Below, piece after piece: positions 48,401-59,160 of a stretch of 64,000 nt of DNA. The notes beneath the pieces are model-generated. The model had not been told where the DNA came from and ran no database searches. It saw nothing but the letters and a program-made list of their open reading frames with translations. Source of the DNA: Hyalella azteca (lineage: Eukaryota > Arthropoda > Malacostraca > Amphipoda > Hyalellidae); assembly GCF_000764305.2 (NCBI RefSeq), contig NW_025935878.1:24263-88262 (forward strand), read 5' to 3'. Both the position numbers and the translations under genes were made by a program. How positions within the stretch are numbered: position 1 is the first letter of the stretch; every line of letters starts with the position of its first letter.

Positions 48401-49229
48401 TGAATAGTAACATTAATGTTTATTGGTTATCATAAAACTGACATAATCTTCTCTGAGACGCTCTTGCCGGAGATATCATTTTGGACTCTATTCTAATTCT
48501 ATTCCACACATTTTAATATACTGTAAGATTTTTAGATTACTAGTAAAATTGTTTTAAATACATCATGCAGTAAATGAAATGATTGAGATTTAAAATTTGT
48601 TTAAACAATTTTTGCTCAGGCGAAATGCTTCTTGATTCCTATGTTTACATATTACAGTACGAAAGCATATTTTAATCACTGAGCTCTCTGCTCAGTCTGT
48701 ACAAATAAAGTTACTCAATAAACTTTTGTGTGTTCGCTTAAACTCTTGATCAAGGAAATAATGCTTAATTAAATCATCGTTAGGTATCTATTGAGTAGTT
48801 ATACAACGCAATTTGTTAACACGTCTTAATATTCCATTTTGACAATGCCAGATATCAATTTCATTGCAATTAAATTACTATCTTCCAATTTATAATCTTT
48901 TATGTGATTTCTGTCCCTTTAGAAATAATGCTGAATTTTAACTTGAACTTTAACTGAACTTTTAACTTTTTTAACTTGAACTTTTAACTTGAAGGTAGTA
49001 TGTTCCTTATAATAATAATTTTTTTCATGCATGTCATAGATAAATTCTTCTTACATTTGGACGCTGCCTGGGCCAGGTAGTAAGACTCTTCCTCCAATAT
49101 CTGCACGTCCCTGACTACCACCGATGTTTTTCCTAAGCTTGATATCAAGTGGGCCTCTGGCGGCACAGCTGGCGCAGCCTCCGACAGCAGCATTGCTGTC
49201 GCGAGTAACAGAACTACCGCGCGCGACAT
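41419..49229 (-). CDS. Gene D: secreted PAN/apple-like + C-type-lectin-like protein
   Basis: Minus-strand exons 49229-49055, 47934-47803, 46203-46060 and/or 45592-45449, and 41636-41419 join in frame, every junction phase 1. With one copy of exon 3 the product is 222 residues, with both 270. Exon 1: signal peptide MSRAVVLLLATAMLLSEAAP and a short linker. Exon 2: cysteine-rich module CACRGRCFVDRRCIAHSYN, typical of arthropod PAN/apple-like regions. Exons 3-4: C-type-lectin-like fold, with YYNKAQNISYADC, then AFVGLKRG, WSDGSELN and WCTCQGYF. EPN, QPD and WND calcium/sugar motifs are absent, so classical sugar binding is doubtful. Donors are T/GTAAGA, G/GTGAAG and C/GTAAGA; acceptors CTTAAG, CAACAG and TTTCAG. 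Likely an extracellular recognition protein. ATTAAA at 41301-41296 (minus) may end the transcript. Exon 4 may instead belong to a rearranged copy, since it is also present at 54159. Confidence 0.75.
42500..43180 (-). repeat. Unclassified repeat, copy 1, with helical ORF remnant
   Basis: Shares CCTTATTTAGTCCCTAAATA, CAATTGGCCTACCAGCCC and ACTGGAGTTGCACGTTTTCC with 43985-44640. The minus strand has a 98-codon frame (42882-43178) with RKFRSDETTMSLWKDMQEKW and KRHEQVNVAA, charged and helix-like. It could come from a transposon DNA-binding protein; not identified. Confidence 0.55.
43490..43621 (+). CDS. Small lysine-rich ORF (43 residues) between the repeat copies
   Basis: MAGQKIKKIVEKPSTVSREK then a second EKPST(A)SR repeat, ending EMKVCKY. 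Very basic with a small internal repeat. May be a retroelement leader or chance. A nearby CCGCTGAT / CCAGCGGTCTACAATG repeat runs 43797-43880. Confidence 0.2.
   Translation: MAGQKIKKIVEKPSTVSREKPSTASRIKNKTKSAQLEMKVCKY
43985..44640 (-). repeat. Unclassified repeat, copy 2
   Basis: Diverged copy of 42500-43180 with indels. On the minus strand LEQAAFGKRHEQVNVAAEVG and FTRNLDNRVMYHYLLDFSG match parts of the first copy, but the frame breaks in different places. Confidence 0.55.
45449..45592 (-). CDS. Gene D exon 3, downstream copy
   Basis: Same splice sites and frame as the 46060-46203 copy, 611 bases downstream in transcription order. Reads EKFERQADGG. The plus-strand frames here are shadows. 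Confidence 0.75.
46060..46203 (-). CDS. Gene D exon 3, upstream copy: start of lectin-like domain
   Basis: 144 bases, phase 1 to phase 1, reading EKFDRQADGGYYNKAQNISY, then ADCARRCSHPGMRIPVV and SLDYLKT. Differs from the downstream copy by one substitution changing Glu to Asp (KFD versus KFE) and one silent change (ATC/ATT). Either or both copies can be spliced in frame. Confidence 0.75.
46440..47802. other. Intron 2 of gene D, nothing else seen
   Basis: AT-rich, no repeats or frames with support. Introns 1 (47935-49054) and the last one (41637-45448, which contains the repeat pair) also belong to gene D. Confidence 0.5.
47803..47934 (-). CDS. Gene D exon 2: PAN/apple-like cysteine module
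   Basis: 132 bases, phase 1 to phase 1. It encodes ACRGRCFVDRRCIAHSYNAS, then GVCALSDK and a Gly/Ser tail. With the junction cysteine there are five cysteines. Bounded by TTTTTTCCCTTAAG and G/GTGAAG. The overlapping minus frame 47799-48008 is out of phase and not coding. Confidence 0.75.
49055..49229 (-). CDS. Gene D exon 1: signal peptide
   Basis: ATG at 49229 opens a signal peptide likely cut near SEA/APA; 58 codons plus one base to donor T/GTAAGAAG. The split codon T/GC gives the first cysteine of the PAN-like module. Confidence 0.75.
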
Positions 49230-50354
49230 TTCCTCTGCACGATTAACACTCTCTTTTAGAATGATAGTTTTCCATTAGCAGCATTTACGAAATTTTTATT
49301 TGTTACAAAGGACATTTTCAAGCCAGTATATAGATTTCCATTTAAACGAGAAGTAAAGATCTTACTGCATCTAGGAAATATTGACAGGGTCAACGAAAAG
49401 AACTCCTTCCAATTTGTTGTCACTTTTTCAGGAGAAATTTATCCCACTATCGAACACTAATGATGTTAGTAAATATATTCTCCCAGAAGTGAGGCGCGAT
49501 AAGACTACATATATGATCTAGATAAAACCAGCGCTATATAGCGATGATATTGAAACATCGAGTACGATAAATTAGGGAATAAAATGGTTAATGTATATCG
49601 GTAAAATGTAAAATATTCATGAAAAAGTGCTCGGTGAGATAGTTATTATTGACATTAATAACGAAAGTCTAGCTTAAGCCAGGCTAACTTTATTTATATT
49701 TTAATGTTTACGATGGTAAATTTGAAATGTGTAACTACCTCTCGCATCTCAAATCAATCGTTGGCAATCGAAAACAAAGCTGTACTGCACTCGCACAACA
49801 GTAGCTAAAAATATAATTATTATGAGAGTGAAAATTTTATTTATTAACATGAACAGAACGTTATATATAACGATCGATTACGATTACATCTTATTTTCCC
49901 GAGAGCAGTTACGAATAGTGAAAAAAAGTTGAATTAACTTTGTGCAACATGGCTTAATTGGTCTTTAAGTTGATTTCGATTCTCTCTGTAGGATATCTGA
50001 CTTGAATGCATAGATCCACTTGAGAAACAAGATCACCTATTCTAAAAGGAATTCATTTGATTTCCTATTAATTAGGAGAACAGCTGACAACATAGTTCCA
50101 ATAACGCAAGCAATTTGAGAAGGCTGTAGTGCAGATAAATTAAGTGAGCGTCATTTTGTGACAAAACAAAAATTTTTGCAACATTCACCGACAACTCTAA
50201 AATCTAGATTAAATAGGCTATTCATATTTACTGTAACAGAGTAAGAGATCGATATGTGCACCGATATTGGATTATGTGTCTCCAGCTAGACAACGTATCT
50301 CACAGATGTAAGTTTGAATGCTTCGGATAGATTAGAACGGACCAATTAAAGATA
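49230..50354. other. Upstream flank of gene D
   Basis: No gene seen. A CAG lies five bases before the ATG at 49229 but its pyrimidine tract is weak, so a 5'UTR intron is uncertain. Promoter elements are not clear. Confidence 0.4.
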
Positions 50355-51163
50355 CAGGGGATGGACAAAATAAGAGAAACACTACAAAAATCCCTCTTTG
50401 ACCCTCATTCAGTTACACCCCAGTTTAACCCTCTTTCGGCCTTATTTTTAACCCTTTATAAACGTGCATTCAAACAGAGGTTGTAAATAAATTAAACGCT
50501 TGATTTATCAGAGAAAATCAAATTTTTTCACTGCTTGAGCGACCAATTTTGGAGGTTTTTGCAATACTTTAAAAGCTTTGAAGCATTTGTACATAAGACA
50601 AGAGTTTTTCTAATTGCAGCTCTTCCTTAGAATCTAGATTTGTGCAGCTTTCGCCGGACAGCCTGTTTGGAAACTGGGTTCTGTACTTTCTGTAAGCGTC
50701 GATTGAGGTTTGCATGCTGTAATTTCAGTGCCGTTTTTCGATTTTCTCCAGTAATTTAATTTAGTGACCGACGGCCTCCATTAGACAACCTAAACTTTCG
50801 GCCAGACCTGTGCTTTGCTGAGGACGTGTTTTCCTTTTCTTTTTAAAACAGTTATCACTTTTGAGAAAGGATATCTTGAAACATAAAGCATTCGGGAACT
50901 TTTTGTCTCACTAGCACCTGCCCCACGAGCGCCAAGAATTTGGCCCCTCTGAAAGTCAGAGGTTTGCCATTTTCCTAAGGTTATATACTCACAAAAATTT
51001 TGTAAAATATTAGTAAAAGCATAAAATATTAATTAGCTGCATTAATACATTAACAATAAAACTATATATATTAAAATTTAACAATTTTTTATTTGATAAA
51101 ATGTGTCCAAAAATTATGATCTTAAAATGTTAGGTATTTCCTTTATCTTTGTCCAACCCCCGT
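50355..51163 (-). mobile_element. Tc1/mariner-like transposon relic
   Basis: Imperfect terminal inverted repeats CAGGGGATGGACAAAATAAG and, read inward from the right, ACGGGGGTTGGACAAAGATA bound about 809 bases, preceded by TA at 50353. Minus strand at about 50800-50595 reads GRKFRLSNGGRRSLN, stop, ITGENRKTA, NPVSKQAVRRKLHKSRF, stop, GRAAIRKTLV, which is the DNA-binding region of Tc1-type transposases. Stops and a missing catalytic part mean it is dead. Confidence 0.75.
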
Positions 51164-52093
51164 CATTCAGGAGACGAGACCGGGTGCTCGCCATGAGAGT
51201 TCGCGGTAGAAAGTGGCGTTCCATCCAACTATTTTATTTCACTCACTGCAAATAAAGCTCCACGCCAAACTAGCCTCTAATCATTAAATATGTATGAAGC
51301 GTGCCGGCTATGTTTAATTTGCTCATGCGTCTCATATCGGATGGTAAACATGACTAATGCGCAAAATCATGCTATGAAAATATACGATGAATATTTATGA
51401 CTAATGTTCGATGCATTTGAAAATTTTTACGAACGTGTGAGGTGTGTTTAAATCTTGTTTCAACCTTCTACTTGGTCATTGCTTCAACTTTCATCTTCGT
51501 GGAGACTTCTTTACGAATAAAATGTTTTTTAAACAAGTATTTGTTTATGGATCTTTGATTACAATGGCATTTTTCAAGTGAAATGGAGCTGGATCTGCAT
51601 AATTTCTTTCTATGGAACGATTTTGATTCTCCACCGAGAAAAAGGCGATCGAAATCTGCATATAAATAAATTAAAATTGGCGCTTCATTAAAACAAAAAA
51701 TTTGCTCGTTCTATAAAGATCGAAACAACATATAGTGCCGATGTTGGAGGTTCATTGACTGACAGGCGTTTCGGAACAACTCATGCCGTGAACCTCAATT
51801 ATACTAATTCAATTCGCGCGAGTTATGAAGCAGGTCTGCGAATGGTCGTGAACATAATGCTTATATTTAAAGCGAGAGCGTGAAGGCATGGAACTTTGGG
51901 AACCAAAGCACTTTTTAAAATAGTTAACACAACACGTGTATAATATTCTAGAATATGAAATAAAAAATCTATAAATATTTACTTTTTGCAGCAGGAAAAT
52001 CTAGGATATTTAGGTTTATAATCAAATAATAAAAATCTAAATACGCACAATCGAGGTGGGGTACATCAAAATAATCATAACTAATTTCTACGA

Positions 52094-52996
52094 TTGGGCC
52101 TACAGAAAAAGAACAAATGCACTCGGCTCTCATATACGAACGTTGATATCATAATGTATAACTCACCAATATGTATAATGAATTTGAATTAGAGAAATCT
52201 GTCAATTCTTACGCGCTTATAATATTTGGATATTCGCCGAATTGTGATTTCGTCGAGTCCTGGCATTAAAATATGTGATTCCCTGTATTGTTCGTAACTT
52301 TATTATAGAACGCTGGGAGGCTCTGAGTAGTTTCATCATATCTACATTTCTGTTAATTTTAGAGAGGACCGTCTCATGGAATCGTCGTCATCAATAAATT
52401 GAGTTTATATCTACCGATACAATTGACGCCACATTAACGCAACGATCATTGATTCAGGCAGGGAAATTTTTTTGTATTACTGTGTTATTCTAATATCTAG
52501 GTAATGCTAAATAATTAATTTCTGCCTATTTTTTGCAACAATATCATGTTCAACTGCGCAACGTTGATTTATAACTGTTTTTTTTTATATTTATTGAATG
52601 TAATATTTCATGTTCTACTCTATACTTTTTCTACTATTTTATCAATAAAGATAATGTATATTATCTACTCAACTGCATTAACTGTAAAAGTAACGAATTG
52701 ATGTGTTGAGATATCCAAGTGATTTCAAACGGTAGATTTAATCTTTAGAAATGGGTTAAACTGTAACAATTGTTTATTGTAGTCATGAGTAGATAAAGCC
52801 GTCAAGTACTGACAGTTCATTTGCATCTCGAAGAGGTTAACGTTCAAAGAATTGCTGACTCGATTTATCGTAGCCGTAGCCAGTAAGTAAATTCTTTTTT
52901 ATTCGCCCTCTGCACGGTAAAGAAATATTTTTTTAGCAACCCTCATCCTTTGCAACGATATCAATGCCCTGCGTGTATTGAGCCAATAATTTTCTA
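52094..52996. repeat. Older segmental duplication, copy 1
   Basis: Matches 56993-57893 from CCTACAGAAAAAGA to GAGCCAATAATTTTCT with scattered differences. Ends exactly where the RT/exon 4 block (52997) begins. Confidence 0.8.
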
Positions 52997-53896
52997 CATT
53001 ATAAACGATCTGCCAGAAGTAGTGTCCAGCGTGTGCTCCATGTATGCCGACGACACAAAAGTTTATTATACAGTGAAGGATGCGTGTAATAAAGTGCAAT
53101 TGCGCATGATGATCTTTGCAGTTTAGTTAACTTGGCTGATACGTGGCAGCTGCGTTTTAATGCTGACAAGTGTAAAGTACTTCACCTCGGGAAGAAAGAT
53201 TACAGCAAGATTACAGTATGAGAAGACATGGTTGCAACGAGAGAGTAATAGTCGAAAAGTCTGGTGCGGAAAAAGTTTTGGGAGTTTATGTCGACAAGGA
53301 GCTGAAATTTTCTTATTATGTTGAAACGCAATCTAATAAATCCAATGAACTTCTTGGACTGATCAGACGCTCCTACGAGTTCCTAGATGCAGAAGCGATG
53401 AAGCAGTTGTTTGTTGCTGGCGTGCGCCCGAATCTAGAGTTTGGAAACGTTGTGTGGTCACCGAGATTTGAAAAAGACAAAAATTTATTAGAGTGTTCAA
53501 ATACGAGCAACATGGATAATTCCAGGCTTGAAGAGCAATACATATGAAGAAAGATTAAAGATTATGATTCTTCCAAGCCTCAGCTATCGACGTCTGCGTG
53601 GTGACCTCATTGAAGTATACTCATGGTTTATACAAGGTCCCAGGAGGATTACTAGAATTTGAAACAAGAACCAACATCAGGGGCCACGGCTATATAAACT
53701 AAACAAACTGCGCTGCAATTCATCCATTCAACATTTCTTCTCGCTCCGAATTACCGACATGTGGAACAGCCTCCCCGATTACATCGGTGACGCTCCGAGT
53801 ATGAATGCGTTCAAGAACAGACTAGATAAAGCTATGGAAAAATATATGTTCAGACTTGCAATGCCTAGCACCATATCGAACCAGGTGGAAGTCTAG
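52997..53896 (+). pseudogene. Dead reverse transcriptase, 3' part, second copy
   Basis: Same relic as 40203-41156, starting just before INDLPEVV with YADDTK kept. The open part runs 53218-53547. Shares the frameshift before YEERLK and the stop after PRRITRI with the first copy. Confidence 0.8.
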
Positions 53897-54158
53897 TAGC
53901 TATTTCAAACTATCGTCAGTCATGAAAAGATCCGGTCGAAGGGATCTCCTGTTAAATAGATCATCCTGTCAAACAAATAATCTTGATTAAATTTAGATCT
54001 CCTGTAAGTAAAGTCAAGATTATCTGCCTGCTCAATTTAATTTTGACCTACCAGATGCAGTTACTTCATAAGCTGAATATCGTGGTTTAAAATAACAATA
54101 TGATAATTAACATCCTCCTTATGCAAGTAGAACTGGGTAACATTTTGCCCCATGTAAC

Positions 54159-54376
54159 TCAAGCCTCAACATTGGCAAAATAGCCCTGACAGGTGCACCA
54201 GGCAGATAATTTTGGCAGGAGATCGTCGAAAAATCCGTTCCAAATAATAAAATTCCCAGAGCCTTGGTCCTGGATGGGTGGTATCGTTCTTCCGTAGATG
54301 GCCAGGTTCAGCTCACTGCCATCAGACCAACGGTACACGCCGTCCGCTCCTCGCTTCAGTCCCACGAACGCATTCA
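54159..54376 (-). CDS. Orphan second copy of gene D exon 4 (lectin-like)
   Basis: Same acceptor, phase and stop as 41419-41636. Two residue changes (TVPP to TIPP, SEN to SGN) and some silent changes; the frame is intact. No exon 3-, 2- or 1-like sequence is seen upstream on the minus strand to 64000, so it is probably not expressed as a full gene, or partners lie outside the window. Confidence 0.6.
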
Positions 54377-55160
54377 CTGAAAGCAAATTCGTGAAGTTTT
54401 AATGCCTGGCAAATTATATATGTTCTTGAAGGAAATTGTATCATCTAAAATTAATAAAGGGGAAGAAATCTTGAGACAATTCACGATATTTTAATTCGAG
54501 CCTTTCCGGATTCGAGTTTCAATTTCAGTTGGAACTTTTGGATGTACATGTATTGAATTTGCACACCTCCGATTCAGAGTTGATTAGTATAGAACCTAGA
54601 TTTACAAACGTAAGACAAAGAATGAAAAACAACCACAAGATGATAAACCTATCCATTACGAATATGAAAAAAATAAGAAATAATCCGTTATTCAAACTGG
54701 CTTCTAATTTCTTATTATTATTCTAACTGGCTTCTAAAAATCTTTTTCCTTCCCCAATCCGACCACCTAGAACTTATCTGCTTGCGATTTCAGTCTTACC
54801 TCCCTCACCCCCATCCAGGCAAAGCGTTTGCCGTTGCCAGCAAGGCGCCAGTATACAACTAATAGCTACGCAGCACGTAGTGACGAATGATCAATGGTTT
54901 TCGAAAAGATTTGAATCGTTTGTTCTCCTCAAGACATAACACACAGTGACCTCTACAATTTAATTTTAAAGGCCAATGAACTTCTAGACGTTGAACAAAA
55001 CAATTGATATTTTGAGTGCTTGTGGAAGAGATTCATTGCTTTCGAATTATCTAGAGATCACTGTTCTGCAAGCTATCGAAATAATTATTACTCCAACAAT
55101 GGAAATGTTCAGCTTTGGGCCTATGTCTGCATGAACGGCCATATAAGTAGCTCTGGCAGA

Positions 55161-55759
55161 TATGCTCTTAGTTGGAATTTCCAATCATCCCGTTGGCCCA
55201 CAGCTTAATTATTGAAGATAACATATATGAACGTTCTCGACTTCTCGCTGCCCTAGCTGTCGCGTCTGTGTGGACTAACACGTTCAAGGAGTCTGAAGGA
55301 GAGCGTGTTCGAACAGGATCCCATCCCTTTTGTGAGCAACTTATTTGATTTCACAATTTCATATTACTATCATATCTTCCGCCTTATTTTTGGTTGTCAA
55401 TGCAGGAATTTAGAGTGCAGTTGATAATTTGAAAGCCTAAGAAGAATTTAATTTCAGAGCTCAATATTTCCAATGAGGAAAAAACACTTGTTGACTGTAG
55501 TGAATTGTGACCTGGTGGCTGCATGCTGCAATCAAGCTACTGCAGTAACTTGACTTTGTTGAGATTAACACACACTTTCTATTGTGTTGTCTCTCTCCTA
55601 AACTATGAACTATGACGTATTTGACTGGAAAAATTAAATTGTTAAGAAAAATTCGTTAGTTTTTCCTTCACGTACTTTTAAAGATGTTGTATGGTGTGAC
55701 TGACTTTCACCATCACATTTCACACACAAAGAACACAGCAATTGCACGATGCAAGTTTT
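55161..55759. other. Unassigned stretch after the duplicated block
   Basis: AT-rich, no supported frame, no match to sequence right of 57893 or 42405. The 8-bp target site of the fold-back element is at its end. Confidence 0.4.
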
Positions 55760-56188
55760 GGTAATACTTTAGATTAAGTGCATCAAAAAAGGGTGTTTTT
55801 ATTAATTATATGTTTTTGGGGTGTAGATTAAGAATCTGAAATCCGTTTTTGGCGGTCGGCATCGGAAATTTTTAATGGAACCTGTTCCTTACTGGACCTA
55901 ACCTGCGAGGTTTTCGTTGATCGGCTAGGTTTTTCCGGCCGCCGGACGGACTCCAAACATAGAAAAAACCTATTGGCTAGGTTTTTCCGGCCGCCGGACG
56001 CACTCCAAACATAGCAAAAACCTGGCCGATCAACGAAAACCTCACAGGTTAGGTCCAGTTAGGAACAGGTTCCATTAAAAATTTCCGATGCCGACCGCCA
56101 AAAACGGATTTAAGATTCTTAATCTACACCCCAAAAACATATAATTAAAAAACACCTTTTTTGGATGCACTTAATCTAAAGTATTACC
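55760..56188. mobile_element. Fold-back DNA transposon (429 bp) with 8-bp target duplication
   Basis: Ends GGTAATACTTTAG and CTAAAGTATTACC, flanked by the direct repeat CAAGTTTT (55752-55759 and 56189-56196). The arms are inverted over about 170 bases with few mismatches. The centre holds two direct copies of a block starting GGCTAGGTTTTTCCGGCCGC. An 8-bp duplication fits hAT, P or Merlin-type transposases. No protein: non-autonomous. Confidence 0.85.
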
Positions 56189-56992
56189 CAAGTTTTCGGC
56201 ACTCGACAATAACAGTAGATTTCAGCTTGAGGCACATGCTTTGCCTCAGTTGTTACTTGAGCGGCTTATGCTCGTATGCCTCAGGTTCTAATCTTCAATT
56301 CATCGCACCAACTGGATAAACTTTTGAAATGAAAGATTGTGCATTTAGGTGAATTGATTTGAGTTTCTTGGTTAACCCAGGCTGTCGGCGTCGAATGGCT
56401 CACAAGTGAAACGCGTTATATGTTATGACTTCGAGGGCCGAAGTTCAGCCGTTTCTAAAATAGAATTAGCATTCATAACTCCTGAAATTCATCATGTTGT
56501 AAGTAAATGTTTTCCTCGGATTCAGTTACGTAGTGCTGTATAATGTAGTATCATTAGGTTAGTTACCGGAGTCAAGCATCATTATTAATTTGTTCTATGC
56601 TTATGTCCGTAAGTTTTCAAACGGATTGATTCCGAAAATTGCGATTAAATGCAGCAACGTCAAAATGTACATTAATTGCAACGTGAATTTTGACAAAAGT
56701 TTTGTTTCACTTCTTTCTGTCATCATTGGACGCATATTTATTTGTAAAACATCAAAAAATATAAAAGTAAATATTATTACAGTATCTTTCAGAGATGCAC
56801 CTGTGCAGTGAAAAATTCAAAAGATTTTTTTAAACTAACTTAAATTTGGTTGATGGATTTTGTTTACATGAAGTTCAAGTATCGAAACTTCAGCAATTAT
56901 CGCACGATTTGAAATTCGAATCTTATCCTCAAAATTATCAAATTGCCCATTTCCAGATGTTTCTGCTGTAGTATTTTATATACTGTGATCAA

Positions 56993-57893
56993 TTTGGACC
57001 TACAGAAAAAGACTAATGCACTTACTCTCATCTCGGCCATCATTTACAAAAGCTCATCAGAATGTTTAGCTCACAAAAATGTAATGAATTTGAGTTAGAG
57101 AAACTTGTCTATCATTACGCGCTTACAGTTGGATAGTCGCCGAACTGTGATTTCGTTGAGTTCTGGCATTAAAATACGCGATTCCCTGTACTGTTCGTAA
57201 CTTATAGAACGCTGGGACGCTCTGATCGGTTTCGTCCTCTGTCTACATTTCTGTTAATTTTAGAGAGGACAGTCTCATGTAATCGTCGTCATCAATAAAT
57301 TTAGTTTAAATCTACTGATACAATCGACGCCACCTGCTTAACGCAACGATCATTAATTCAGGCAGGGAATTTTTAGTATTACTGTGTTATTCTAATATCT
57401 ATAGGTAACGCTAAATAATTAATTTCCGCCTATTTTTTTGCAACAATGTCATGTTCAACTGTGCATTGTTGATTTATAAATGTTTTTTTATTATATTTCT
57501 TGAATGTAATATTTCATGTTTTACTCTATACTTTTTCTACCATTTTATCATTAAAGATAATGTATATTATCTACTCAATTGCATTAACTGTAAAAGTAAT
57601 GAATTGATGTGTTGAGATATCCGAGTGATTTCAAACGGTAGATTTAATCTTTAAAAGTGGATTAAACTGTAACAATTGTTTATTGGACAGTCATGAGTAG
57701 ATAAAGCTGTCAAGTACTGGCAGTTCATTTGCATCTCGAAGAGGTCAACTTTCAAAGAAATGCTGACGAGATTTATCGTAGCCAGTAGGTAATTTTTTTT
57801 TCTCCCTCTGCACGGTCGAGAAATATTTTTTTAGCGACCCTCATTCTTTGCAACGATGTCAATGCCCTGCGTGTATTGAGCCAATAATTTTCT
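56993..57893. repeat. Older segmental duplication, copy 2
   Basis: Partner of 52094-52996, same orientation. Continues beyond the shared end into unique sequence TTATGAGGATGTAAAG, which is not found after the block in copy 1. Confidence 0.8.
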
Positions 57894-58010
57894 TATGAGG
57901 ATGTAAAGTATTGACAATTACGTTGCTTATTTTATTTCGTTGCTATTATTACTTATTGTACTACTATTAAATGTGTTTTCTTAAATACAATTATGTGCAT
58001 TTTAATATAA

Positions 58011-58149
58011 AAATATAACTCAGTACTCACTGCAGTGAGTGACAGAGAGCGCATTTTCTCGTTGACGAAAACGTGAAGTCACGGACGGACGGACAAACGG
58101 ACATGGCGAGCACAATAGTGCATTTTTTCATAAATGAGAAAATGCGCTA
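58011..58149 (+). mobile_element. MITE-like element with GGAC core, copy 5
   Basis: Same layout and orientation as the 16441 copy, about 140 bases, 37 kb from the other four. Starts AAATATAACTCAGTACTCAC and ends GAGAAAATGCGCTAA. Confidence 0.65.
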
Positions 58150-58799
58150 AATTAAAAAGCGAATTTTTTGAGTCGAATATAAATATATCTGTGATTATGT
58201 TGAATGCGCTGTTATAAATTAACTAACGCTTGACCATCTAACGCCTGATCATGTCGTGCGAAATTTTCTATTCAGATAATTTCATAATGATAGAATTAAT
58301 GACGACCATTGATCCCGTAATTCACGTACGTAAAGAATTCGACCCTATTCACCAACATTTTTTTGCTATAAGCGCAAAGAATTCAATGACGATGCAAGCA
58401 GCATTTGCTCACCTTGCGTAAAACATCTGTTCAAAATCGCGAACGTAAGCGAGATGTCTTCACGCTCAGCGATGGCAATTAATGAGATCTTTAATAAGGC
58501 AATATTAAACGATCTAATTGAAGCACATAGCAATAATACGGTTCATGGAGTTCATCCTTGATGAGACCTGCCAAATGCAAGAGATCATGATATTATCAAT
58601 ACCGAGGTAATTATTTTTTTTTAATCCCATTGTCACTGAGATCATTCAAGTGGACGAATCGATGTTAAAAGTTGATAACTTTACTGTTAAATTGCTCCAT
58701 GTATGTATCTTCATTTTTGCCACTTATTCGAACGATGTTTAATATCAACAAGATGTTTTATTGATTTTGATTAAGATCGAGGACGATCTCCTTCTCCGA

Positions 58800-59160
58800 G
58801 GAGGTGCCGTGTCCGAGAGTAGGTCGTGGAAACAAGTCCTCATGTGTTTACCAGCAGACCTAGTTAGCAATTGAGTCCACGGTGTCACTGAGACCTTGCC
58901 ATACAGCATATGTGTCACAAAGACACGTGATAAACCACGCGATCGAGACCTCAGTAGTGGGCGGCGGTAGCGAAGCTTATATAAGGGCTAGCAACCTTAA
59001 GTACGCTCCAAGCAGCTGATAAGCACTTCGCGATGTAGCGTGTCTGTTGAGTCTCGACCTTACGGTCGACGCCGTAGCTTATTCCTTTGCATTGTAACTT
59101 TGTATTACCACCCCGTATACAAGATACGTTATCTGGACTGATGCGTCTTACTAATCCCTC
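58800..59160 (+). promoter_or_regulatory. Promoter-like stretch, possible solo LTR
   Basis: Higher GC than its flanks, with TTATATAAGG at 58978 and the hairpin TCGACCTTACGGTCGA about 85 bases later. It resembles an LTR with a TATA box, but I find no matching second LTR, no clear TG...CA ends with target duplication, and no convincing primer site. Confidence 0.25.

Larger units (their letters stand above)
52997..55160. repeat. Segmental duplication, right copy (RT relic + orphan lectin exon)
   Basis: Right-hand copy of 40256-42405. It starts inside the RT relic, so the upstream SG-PQ part present at 40203 is missing. Confidence 0.85.
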
